The notes under the pieces were generated by a model, which saw only the letters and a program-made list of their open reading frames with translations, was not told the DNA's origin and made no database searches. The translations under genes were made by a program, and so were the position numbers. A stretch of DNA of 39,851 nt from positions 1 through 39,851 of the forward strand of contig DATCTT010000135.1 of NCBI GenBank assembly GCA_036567845.1. Direction: 5' to 3'. Positions 15,859 to 23,148 of the stretch are shown here, piece by piece (positions within the stretch are counted from its first letter, which is position 1; every line of letters starts with the position of its first letter). This DNA is from MWAR01 sp036567845. Its GTDB lineage: Bacteria > Muiribacteriota > Ozemobacteria > Ozemobacterales > Ozemobacteraceae.

Positions 15859-18018
15859 TCAGCTTCCGAACAGAAACTTGTAGATGACCGAGACGATCAT
15901 CGCGCCCCAGACGATGGCAACGAGGACCCAGACGAACAACGTCATTTTTGCCCGGTGTTCCCGGCTGTCCCGTTCTTCCTGATCGGATCGCGGTTTCTGC
16001 CTGATGGGATCGGCGGTAAACGCCTTTTGAATCTTTTCGCGGGTTTCCGCAGCGGCGCTTGAAGTGGCGGTATCCGCTGAAGAGGTGGCGGCTCTATCGG
16101 GAACAGCCTGGAGGGTAGATGTGGCTGTGGTGTTGGCAGGGGGTTCTGGTTGACCGGGGAGCTCTCCGGCGAGGAGTTCCTCGGGGGAAGATAACTTGTC
16201 GAGGGCGATCGAGAGCTTTTCCGCAACCTGTCCGAGAATCACCTTCTTCTGGTTCCCGACGGGGGTTCCCTCCGCGGCCTTGGCTGCGAGGGAAACGGCA
16301 TGGAGAATTTCCCGGTCGGGATTCGAGCAGAGGATCAGGCCGATTTTTTCTATCAGCTCGGGATTTGCTTCGTTGTGGAATGCTTTGATCAGGGGTTCGC
16401 GAACAAGGCTGAAATCGACGAGCGTCGCCGCGGGGATCCCGAGAGCGCGTTGTCGAAGGCTGTTAGAAAGAAGAAGACTTGAGACAAGGCTTTTGATCTG
16501 GTTACGGTCGATACCGACAAAGGCCCGTGTGGCGTTCATCCGAATCTTTCCGTTCTTGTGCTGCATCAGCTGTGGGAGGTAGATGCAGAGGTATTCCGAA
16601 TCGAGCTTTGCCAGGGCATCGATCGCGGCGGAAACCTCATCGGGGTTTTCCTTCGAGAGGAATGGTTTGATGATTGTGGCATCTTCGGAGGTGCCGAACC
16701 GGCCGATTAGTTTGATGAGGGCGCCGAGTTCCTTGCCTTTCGACTGCCGAACGAGGGAGGGAAGGCGTGTCTCGAGCACCTTGTAGCCATCGAGGGCAAG
16801 TCGGTTGAGAAGCTGGATGCGGGACGTTGAATCGAGACTATCATAGTCATCGATATTAAAAGCCAAAGCAGACGAGACTCGGAGAGTGGCACCATCGGTG
16901 GGCGTCGTCGGTACCGGCACGGAATCGAGGTCGGGCAGAAGGGAAGGGGTCTCGGGTGGTTCCACAGGCGTGGTTTGCGCGGGTTCCGGTCGCGCCACCT
17001 CGGGATCGGGCGTGATGAACTTCATCGAGTCGCGAAGGAGCCTGTCCTCTTCAGCTTTCACGCGCACCTTGAGCTGGTCGAGGAACTCCTGGGCCGAAAC
17101 CGATATCACCTTCGTATCCGCGAGGGAACGGGCAACGCCGAGCAGAATCCCCTTCACGAGATTCTGATGCTGTCCGCGCAGATTGCGGCAGATCCAGTAC
17201 AACTTAAAGGGAAGTTCCGGATGTGCGTGGGCCTTCATGATAAGACTGACGCGGATGAGGAGCCTGGGATCATCAACCTCGGTGATGAAACGGAGCAGAT
17301 GTGGCTCGATCTCGGCATACGGGAAGGCGGCAGCATGGTGAATCGCGAGCATTTTCCCGGTCGGATCCGGTGAAAACATCAATTCGACGAGATATCGAAG
17401 CGCTCCTGGTTTGTCCCATCGATACAGACTCTTGATCGCCTGTGCGCGTATTCCCGGCACGGGATTGTTCAGGAGAGGTGTGACGAGGCTCTGAAGGTTG
17501 TCTGGATCGATTGTCTCGAGCGCATCGATCGCTGCTGTCAGGACGGAAGGATTTGGATGGCGGCAGAGTTCGATGAGAGCTTTCGAATCCTGGATGTTTC
17601 CGAATCGGGAAAAGAAATGACACAAAGTCGGGAGAAGTTCCTGGTCAAGCATGTTCCACGAGGAACCTCGCAGAAGATCGACCGCGAGAAATGCTTCTGA
17701 GGATTCGAGGCGGGTGATGGTGATGGCAAAATCGATTTTGCTGTCGGGCTCGGAAAGTTGACGCTGAACATCCTCGACCGTGGCCGGCTGGATGTTGCCG
17801 CGCATGCGGAGCATCTGGAGCTTGATCGTCTTGGTGATCTGGAACTCGAGAACAGGCTCACGAACGCTTGGAAGTGACTGCTGAAGGGCCTCGACAATCT
17901 GTTTCGAAAACGGCGCGGATTCGATATCGTTCAGAAGGGCAAGGATGAGCGATCCATCGCCGCTTTTGAGCGTGGATCTGATCTGTTCCGTCCCGAAATC
18001 CGAACGCGACGTCGTCAT
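15859..18018 (-). CDS. Tail-anchored HEAT-repeat protein
   Basis: The 719-residue protein has no signal peptide but ends in a single hydrophobic helix (about 692-714) followed by KFLFGS, so it is probably tail-anchored in the inner membrane with its bulk in the cytoplasm. Two blocks of HEAT-like helical repeats are visible at about 130-330 and 390-590, with units such as HPNPSVLTAAIDALETI and NPDEVSAAIDALAKL. A Pro/Thr-rich linker (about 340-385) joins the blocks, and a Thr/Ser/Ala-rich stalk (about 620-690) leads to the membrane. It is likely a scaffold; no enzyme motif is seen. ATG 18018 has only a weak upstream AGGA. A palindrome lies 42 bases upstream. Confidence 0.85.
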   Translation of the reverse strand: MTTSRSDFGTEQIRSTLKSGDGSLILALLNDIESAPFSKQIVEALQQSLPSVREPVLEFQITKTIKLQMLRMRGNIQPATVEDVQRQLSEPDSKIDFAITITRLESSEAFLAVDLLRGSSWNMLDQELLPTLCHFFSRFGNIQDSKALIELCRHPNPSVLTAAIDALETIDPDNLQSLVTPLLNNPVPGIRAQAIKSLYRWDKPGALRYLVELMFSPDPTGKMLAIHHAAAFPYAEIEPHLLRFITEVDDPRLLIRVSLIMKAHAHPELPFKLYWICRNLRGQHQNLVKGILLGVARSLADTKVISVSAQEFLDQLKVRVKAEEDRLLRDSMKFITPDPEVARPEPAQTTPVEPPETPSLLPDLDSVPVPTTPTDGATLRVSSALAFNIDDYDSLDSTSRIQLLNRLALDGYKVLETRLPSLVRQSKGKELGALIKLIGRFGTSEDATIIKPFLSKENPDEVSAAIDALAKLDSEYLCIYLPQLMQHKNGKIRMNATRAFVGIDRNQIKSLVSSLLLSNSLRQRALGIPAATLVDFSLVREPLIKAFHNEANPELIEKIGLILCSNPDREILHAVSLAAKAAEGTPVGNQKKVILGQVAEKLSIALDKLSSPEELLAGELPGQPEPPANTTATSTLQAVPDRAATSSADTATSSAAAETREKIQKAFTADPIRQKPRSDQEERDSREHRAKMTLFVWVLVAIVWGAMIVSVIYKFLFGS

Positions 18019-18059
18019 CCCTAAAATCCTACCATATTGAGATTCTTCTATCTTTCATC

Positions 18060-18090
18060 TGTAGGGGCGAGTTTTAAACCCACCCCTACA
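18060..18090 (-). terminator. Palindrome related to the one at 99-130
   Basis: The stem TGTAGGGG...CCCCTACA (18060-18067 and 18083-18090) continues inward with two mismatches to a TTTTAAA centre. It follows the minus-strand barrel gene (stop at 18128) and resembles the palindrome at 99-130 in outline (GTRGGGGCG, TTT/AAA centre). It is probably a terminator built from a dispersed repeat. Confidence 0.6.
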
Positions 18091-18127
18091 AAAGATGGAA
18101 TTCGGAAATCGCGTGAGAAGCGCAATA

Positions 18128-19024
18128 TCAGAATCCGACGTTGACACCGAACCGGACATCGGGATCGTCGTTCAGGGACAAAACCATAACCTCGCCCTGA
18201 AAGGCATCGGAGCCGCCCCTGATGCCGACATTCATGGAAACGCGGTCGCCGCCGTCGGTGAAAAAGTCGCGGTAGTTCATGAACTGACTCTCGAACATCA
18301 GAGAGAAGGTTCTCGTCGGGGCATACTCGAGAGCGACGGCACTGACGAGGAACTCTTTGCGGTCGAACTCGAGCTTGCGGCCGAACGGCAAGTTGACGGT
18401 CTGATCATCGGTGAAGCAGTGCTTCAGATTGAGGTATCCCCTGATCGTGTCGGTCAGACTCTCGCCCATGGTGAGATAGACGGACCGGAGATGTTCGATC
18501 TGAACGAGGTCGGCCGCATTGATCTCGGAGGCTTCCATGGGTGCGAAGACCCCGCCGAAGCAGAGATCCTGGGAGGCGATATGGGTCGAGTATTTCATGC
18601 CGAAGCCCGTTGCATCCTCACGGTAATTGAGGTTTGCAAGGAAAGGACTGGAGGAGCGCTCATACTCGAGGTGATTGACGGAGATCTCGAGATTCGGCTT
18701 GACCGAATACGCCGCCGAGACCCACCGTTCGTTCTTCTCGAGATCGAAATCTCCCGCCGTTGTTGCGAGGGGCCGTTCCGAGATCCCGCCCTTGTAGGAC
18801 AACTGGATCTTCCGGTTTTTCTGAAAATCCGGCGTCGGCACGGACATCAGGCCGCTCGTTCCCGAAAGGCACATTCCGGTCCGCGCAACATCTGTTTCGC
18901 GGATACCACACGCCGCTTCCCCGATGTCTCTGCCGTCGTAGTCCGGCACCGAATCGAGAATCTGGGCAGATGCAGAGAGGGGCATGACAAGGGCTAACAG
19001 GCAGATTATGAGTTGTTTCTTCAT
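18128..19024 (-). CDS. Outer-membrane beta-barrel protein
   Basis: The 298-residue protein has a Sec signal peptide (MKKQLIICLLALVMPLSASA, cleavage about residue 20-21). Its alternating polar/aromatic segments end in FGVNVGF, the C-terminal Phe typical of proteins inserted by the Bam complex. Repeated amphipathic strands (for example LEISVNHLEY and VALEYAPTRTFSLMFESQF) suit a barrel of perhaps 10-12 strands. An N-terminal plug or linker contains three Cys residues. It starts 11 bases after the lipoprotein gene on the same strand, so the two probably form an operon and may work together. ATG 19024 is chosen because it begins the signal peptide. The substrate or role is not evident. Confidence 0.78.
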   Translation of the reverse strand: MKKQLIICLLALVMPLSASAQILDSVPDYDGRDIGEAACGIRETDVARTGMCLSGTSGLMSVPTPDFQKNRKIQLSYKGGISERPLATTAGDFDLEKNERWVSAAYSVKPNLEISVNHLEYERSSSPFLANLNYREDATGFGMKYSTHIASQDLCFGGVFAPMEASEINAADLVQIEHLRSVYLTMGESLTDTIRGYLNLKHCFTDDQTVNLPFGRKLEFDRKEFLVSAVALEYAPTRTFSLMFESQFMNYRDFFTDGGDRVSMNVGIRGGSDAFQGEVMVLSLNDDPDVRFGVNVGF

Positions 19025-19035
19025 ATCGCGGCCTG

Positions 19036-20847
19036 TCACCGGTTGTCTTCGAAATTGGTCAGATAGGTGGTTGTGTCGCTTTGTACCGAGACATTGGTCC
19101 ATCCATGAACGCAGCCATCTGCCGTGTTATTCCAGACAACAAACTTGTTTTCAATGCCATCATAGAAATGCCCGGAACCTCTCGTCACCGTTTTCAACTC
19201 AGCAGAATTGCTGCCGATGAAGACGAGATACGGGGAGTTATTTGTCGTCGGATCAAGATGCGAGATTTTGAAGGTCCCATAAATATAGGGCGGATTATCC
19301 GTGTTGATGACGATATTCGCGGATTTGATCGGCTCGGGATTGCTGGAGGTCAGGCAGAGATAGGTTTCATACAGAATCGGAGCTGTCGCAATGTCATTGT
19401 CCTTATAGGGTTTCGTGACGGGAATAAGCTGATAAATCCGGACAACGGCAGAAGCAAGATCATTTCTGAAATCAGCTTCATCTGGGTAGTCTTTCAAATC
19501 GCGAACAAATCGTCCGGCGATAGCCCCCTTGCCGGTTTCCTGCGTGTAGAGGATGTAGGATTCGTAGGGCTCAAACTTCTGCGCTGAACTATATGTGAGC
19601 TTGGCCGAAGTGCTTACATAACCCATTTTCACGAAATTGATCGTATAACCCGCGCTTGCATTGGGAATCGTGAAAGTGAACTGGCCCTTGCTGTCCGAGA
19701 TGACGCTTCCATAACCGACAAGCGTGCAGCTCACGAACTCGAGAGGGGCGTGGGTGAACGAGTCGAGAACCCGGCCGGTGACAGAAATCATTTCATTCGC
19801 ATTGGTGCGTGTAACGATGAGATCATTGTTGAGAGGATCCGAAGAGCCGTCTTTCCGGATGTAGCAGGTCCGGGTTACAGGTGTGTAGCCGGGGCCGGAG
19901 GCTGTGATGGTATACTCCCCTTCACCGAGACCATCGAAGGCAAACTTGCCTTCTGACGTCGTTTTTCTGGGGCTTCCGGTCACTTCCGCACCGTTTTTCT
20001 TCAAGGTGATGGTGATTTCGGGGAGAGGCTCCTGTGAGATATCCAGATGAACGATTCCGACGATGCTGCCAACGATGGTTTCAGCTTCGGAGATCTTCTC
20101 GACATTGATCCTCGGCGATTTCGGCGTCATTGACCCATCTTTCTGGATGTTGACGGGGTAGGAAAGGGATTTGTAGGATTCCTTGGTGATATCCAGACGA
20201 TAGAGTCCGGTTTTATACTTGTTTGCATCTTTTTCGAAGATCACATACCCGTTCCCATTTGTGAAGAGCTGGGTGAGGGGGTTGCCCCAGCTTCCGGTCG
20301 TCGGGTTGTATTTATAAAGATTCACGGTCGCGAGAACGATCGGCTGATTCGTCGTGGAATCGACGACATACGCCTCGATGTTCCCAGGGATATCCGCGGT
20401 GTCGGGATTGGATTTCTCGATGGGAATCGTGAGATCCGCCGGGGACTGCGTTCCGCCCGTCCGGATATAGACGGGATAGATGACTTCGGTGAAGGTGGCG
20501 GAGCCGTGGCCGACACGGACCGAGTAGAGGGCCGGGGCAAGGCCCTGGAAGATGAACTGACCTTCACCGGTCGTCAGGACGGAGCTCGTGACGGGGGAGT
20601 CGCCGACCAGAAGTTCGACCGGCATGTTCACGACGGGGTCGTTGTTGTTCTTCACGTAACCCGATAGCATATAGCTGCCGGAATACTGCGTCATGGTATC
20701 GGTGAGGGTGCCGAGGCCGGAGCCCGACAGGGTCATCGAAAGCGGCGCTGTGTTGCTGCCTTCCTTGCAGCCGCTCGCGTAGATGACGATCATCCCGAGC
20801 GCAAGCAGAAATGCCCCCGTAACCCAGGCTGGTATCCGTTTGAACAT
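19036..20847 (-). CDS. Lipoprotein with repeated carboxypeptidase-regulatory-like (Ig-fold) domains
   Basis: The 603-residue protein has a lipoprotein signal peptide ending YASGC (Cys27). It contains about four beta-sandwich modules of the CarboxypepD_reg type, at roughly 58-140, 153-245, 260-345 and 355-420. Each has the pattern of a variable loop, then TxxGxFxFxGLxxGxYxIxxxxxGY; the third has TTSEGKFAFDGLGEGEYTI. The C-terminal ~160 residues form a further beta-rich domain ending in LTNFEDNR. Such modules usually serve as spacers or binding domains on the cell surface. ATG 20847 has GGGGAA directly upstream. The barrel gene follows after 11 bases, so surface display together with the barrel is a reasonable inference. 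Confidence 0.8.
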   Translation of the reverse strand: MFKRIPAWVTGAFLLALGMIVIYASGCKEGSNTAPLSMTLSGSGLGTLTDTMTQYSGSYMLSGYVKNNNDPVVNMPVELLVGDSPVTSSVLTTGEGQFIFQGLAPALYSVRVGHGSATFTEVIYPVYIRTGGTQSPADLTIPIEKSNPDTADIPGNIEAYVVDSTTNQPIVLATVNLYKYNPTTGSWGNPLTQLFTNGNGYVIFEKDANKYKTGLYRLDITKESYKSLSYPVNIQKDGSMTPKSPRINVEKISEAETIVGSIVGIVHLDISQEPLPEITITLKKNGAEVTGSPRKTTSEGKFAFDGLGEGEYTITASGPGYTPVTRTCYIRKDGSSDPLNNDLIVTRTNANEMISVTGRVLDSFTHAPLEFVSCTLVGYGSVISDSKGQFTFTIPNASAGYTINFVKMGYVSTSAKLTYSSAQKFEPYESYILYTQETGKGAIAGRFVRDLKDYPDEADFRNDLASAVVRIYQLIPVTKPYKDNDIATAPILYETYLCLTSSNPEPIKSANIVINTDNPPYIYGTFKISHLDPTTNNSPYLVFIGSNSAELKTVTRGSGHFYDGIENKFVVWNNTADGCVHGWTNVSVQSDTTTYLTNFEDNR

Positions 20848-21007
20848 GACTTCCCCCCGACTCGATAAAATATGAGACATCTGCATTATCGGTCAGATGG
20901 GGAAAAAACCTGAGAGCGGCCAATGGGGAATCCCGCACGCAGAAAATCAGGAGAATTTTTAAGATCCGATGGATACCGCGAGAAGACTAGTCATGAGAAG
21001 ACAGAGT

Positions 21008-21604
21008 TCAATTGTTCTTAAGCGCCTGCTGGAGAACGCTTCCGACTTCCCGAAGTTGCTTTGCAGCCTCTAAACGCTCCTTGAACGAGGGGAGACCGAG
21101 TTTTTCGAGGATATCTTTACCTTCAGGGGTCGATTTTGGCGGGGAAGAGAGAAAAAACAGTTCAGAAACCCAGCCTGAATATCCAATGCCGGCAGAGTCG
21201 GTGCCGGTCACGTGAAACCAGCGGATCCCGTCCACAAGCTTCCAGTCGAGTCCCGATGGCTCAGAGACGACGGCAGATGTCTGTGCTTTTGGCGGATGGA
21301 GCCGGTTGTACAACGCATCGAGCGAGATTTTTCCCGAGGTGAGACCATACAGGAACCCCCCGCCGACGAGAATGAAAAGCAGGCTGAGGAGACCACCGAA
21401 TCTTCTCTTGAAAGGGGTGTCACAGACGGGAGGATACCCGGAGGGAGCAGGCTCCTGCTCGAGGGGGGCGGGGGCGGGTTGAGCCTGTTCGGCATCGGAA
21501 TGGATATCTGACAGAATACCATAATGATTGGCCATGAGACGAATGACGGGATAACAGACGGCGACCAGGATGACAACAGTTGCCACGAGCAACATTGGCC
21601 CCAT
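21008..21604 (-). CDS. Small two-TM membrane protein, SH3-like C-terminal region
   Basis: The 198-residue protein has a membrane helix at about 4-24 and another at about 70-89, with a Pro/Ala/Glu-rich cytoplasmic linker between them. The C-terminal part (about 115-160) has LDWKLVDGIRWFHV and GYSGWVSE, which resembles a bacterial SH3 fold, followed by a basic helix. I recognise no named family. ATG 21604 has GAGAGG about six bases upstream. It lies alone between the lipoprotein operon and the pilin-like gene on the same strand. A palindrome (21676-21693) sits about 70 bases upstream and could be its operator. Confidence 0.7.
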   Translation of the reverse strand: MGPMLLVATVVILVAVCYPVIRLMANHYGILSDIHSDAEQAQPAPAPLEQEPAPSGYPPVCDTPFKRRFGGLLSLLFILVGGGFLYGLTSGKISLDALYNRLHPPKAQTSAVVSEPSGLDWKLVDGIRWFHVTGTDSAGIGYSGWVSELFFLSSPPKSTPEGKDILEKLGLPSFKERLEAAKQLREVGSVLQQALKNN

Positions 21605-21675
21605 AAAAGCCTCTCATATATCCGAAATAATACTTTATGAAGAATACATGATCATCCGTCGAGAAATCAAGATAC

Positions 21676-21693
21676 AGTTACATAAATGTAACT
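21676..21693. promoter_or_regulatory. 18-bp operator-like palindrome
   Basis: AGTTACAT and ATGTAACT flank two A bases, a perfect dyad. It lies upstream of the two-TM gene (start 21604, minus strand), just behind a candidate -10 TATTAT (complement of 21627-21632). The size and symmetry suit a dimeric repressor or activator; the regulator is not identified. Confidence 0.45.
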
Positions 21694-21761
21694 ACCTCTA
21701 TAGATACCGTCGGGAAACCCTGCGAGAAGCAGATATGCTGCGTGGCGAGCTGAGTGGGATA

Positions 21762-22094
21762 TCAGGGGTGTGCCGAACAGATGACACGGCCCGTGGCATC
21801 GAGAGAATACGAACAGGGCGAGTTCTTCGGAGTCTGGAAACCGCCCGGGGCGAACAGCGTTGGCAGATCGAGCTTCGTCATGGGTTCATGGTTGATGGCA
21901 TAGATCTGAAGCTGTTGGGAGATCAGCGCCTTGTTCGCCGCACAGACAGCGGCGAAACTCCGGTCGACGGGTGAGGGTCCCGAGTCTGCTGATGGGGAGA
22001 CCATACCTCGTGTCGCCATATACGAGAGGAGGGAGATCAGAACGAGGCCGAAGAGGAGGAAAAGAATGGCCGAGCCGGAACGATGGGTGTTCAT
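21762..22094 (-). CDS. Pilin-like / type II secretion-like small protein
   Basis: The 110-residue protein has a short basic N-terminus (NTHRSGSA) followed by a hydrophobic helix (about 9-27) and a globular C-terminus with CAANKALISQQLQIYAI and SYSLDATGRVICSAHP. The latter two resemble the helix and the disulphide-closed tail of pseudopilins/minor pilins. The Gly at position 7 could be a prepilin cleavage site, but the usual Glu5 of the mature pilin is missing, as in GspK/PilX-type minor pilins. It could be a minor pseudopilin; the function is inferred from pattern only. ATG 22094 begins the basic segment and has AGGGAG rather far upstream (11 bases). No other pilus gene is adjacent. Confidence 0.6.
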   Translation of the reverse strand: MNTHRSGSAILFLLFGLVLISLLSYMATRGMVSPSADSGPSPVDRSFAAVCAANKALISQQLQIYAINHEPMTKLDLPTLFAPGGFQTPKNSPCSYSLDATGRVICSAHP

Positions 22095-22534
22095 GTACCG
22101 TTGGTTCTCCCTTGTGATGTGATGAATAAGAGGGGATTGGATGCCGCCGTATGGACATTCGAGGTGAGATTGTGGTACCGCGACACGCACATGTCGTGTA
22201 CACCAACGGTATCATGTACACGCCATGAAAGAAAATTCCTTCCGCGGATCACAATGAAGAAAGCCATATAAAGCGTTGAAACATCGGCATGTTCAAGGTG
22301 TCGTGTCGTGCTCCGAAGGTATGGCTGGAGGGTATGAGTGGCAACCGTGACAAGAACCTGTTCATGTGCCCGTGTCCGAAGGTGTCATCCCTCTGTAACC
22401 GTTCAAATGCCGGGGTAGTGGCAAGGAGGCTGAGCTGCATCACAATTCACGCATTTCTCCGAAAAAGCACCCCCTGGGAGAAGCCATGGATGCCATTGAA
22501 AATGGCTGCATAGGAGGCCTGAAGGCCTGGTTCG

Positions 22535-22566
22535 AACATCTCCCGATGCGTGCATCGGGAGATGTT
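22535..22566. repeat. Perfect hairpin upstream of the HU promoter
   Basis: Arms AACATCTCCCGATGC (22535-22549) and its exact complement (22552-22566) flank GT. No T-run follows on either strand, so it is a poor intrinsic terminator. An operator or RNA-structure role is equally possible. Confidence 0.6.
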
Positions 22567-22598
22567 GATGGGGGCCCAAAAAAATATTATCCCCCCCC

Positions 22599-22628
22599 TT
22601 GACATCTAGAAATGATGCTTCATATAAT
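22599..22628 (+). promoter_or_regulatory. Consensus sigma70 promoter of the HU gene
   Basis: TTGACA (22599-22604) and TATAAT (22623-22628) are both perfect and are separated by 18 bp. Transcription would begin near 22635, giving a 40-base leader. This is the strongest promoter in the window and fits an abundant nucleoid protein. Confidence 0.88.
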
Positions 22629-22674
22629 CCTGTCAGAGTCCTCAAACACAAATTTGAAGGGAGATTCAACCAGG

Positions 22675-22956
22675 ATGAACAAAGCTGATCTCGTGAAGAC
22701 CATTGCCCAGAAGGCCAAGCTGAACCAGGCTGCCGCTCAGAAGGCCCTTGAGACCATGCTCGACACCTTCAAGGACACCCTGAAGAAGGGCAACAAGATT
22801 CAGCTCATCGGCTTCGGCTCCTTCGAAGTCTCCAAGCGCGCTGCCCGCAAGGGTGTCAATCCCCAGACCAAGAAGCCCATCAACATCCAGGCCAAGAAGG
22901 TTGTTAAGTTCAAGCCCGGCAAGGAGCTGAAGGAAATGGTCTCCAAGGGGAAGTAA
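22675..22956 (+). CDS. hup: HU-family DNA-binding protein
   Basis: This 93-residue histone-like protein binds and bends DNA as a dimer and compacts the nucleoid. It has the two N-terminal helices, the turn GFGSFEV (46-52) and the DNA-intercalating arm with NPQT (62-65), where the arm Pro lies, then the C-terminal helix. It is unusually Lys-rich in the arm region (KKPIN, AKKVVKFK). ATG 22675 gives the standard MNKADLV start; AAGGGAG lies 11 bases upstream. It is a single-gene transcription unit with a consensus promoter and a strong terminator. Confidence 0.97.
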   Translation: MNKADLVKTIAQKAKLNQAAAQKALETMLDTFKDTLKKGNKIQLIGFGSFEVSKRAARKGVNPQTKKPINIQAKKVVKFKPGKELKEMVSKGK

Positions 22957-22978
22957 TCCACCCCTTGATCAAGTCCTC

Positions 22979-23011
22979 AAAAACCGGTCAGCTAACTGAC
23001 CGGTTTTTTTT
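22979..23011 (+). terminator. Intrinsic terminator of the HU gene
   Basis: The stem ACCGGTCAG (22983-22991) pairs with CTGACCGGT (22996-23004) over a CTAA loop, extended by A/T pairs, and is followed by a run of eight T (23004-23011). It is 22 bases past the HU stop. Confidence 0.95.
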
Positions 23012-23148
23012 ATGCCCTTGTCCTGTGCGGCTTGATATGTTACATCTTCACTCCCAGACTCTCTCCCGGATGACAGACAGATCATGAACACGATGCATCG
23101 ACCGGGACCCCGCATGCCGCCCGGTCTTTCTGAACGGATCCCGCAACG

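Larger units (their letters stand above)
22095..22674. other. 580-base gene-free region upstream of HU
   Basis: I see no convincing gene here. It holds an imperfect inverted repeat with 12-base arms (22190-22201 and 22216-22227, 11 of 12 matching). An ACCAACGGTA at 22202-22211 occurs inverted at 22096-22105. There are small hairpins at 22492-22506 and 22516-22529, and a perfect 15-bp-arm hairpin at 22535-22566. The HU promoter ends it. The concentration of dyads suggests either operators or an unidentified structured RNA. A TTCGAA sequence at 22532-22537 recalls a tRNA T-loop, but the stems do not fit. Confidence 0.5.

Noticed and set aside
21570..21974. 134-codon plus-strand frame across the two-TM and pilin-like genes
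   Set aside because: It starts inside one minus-strand gene and ends inside another; the product has no pattern and no ribosome site.
22530..22550. GGTTCGAAC resembling a tRNA T-loop
   Set aside because: The flanking bases do not form a T-stem and no acceptor or anticodon arm can be drawn.
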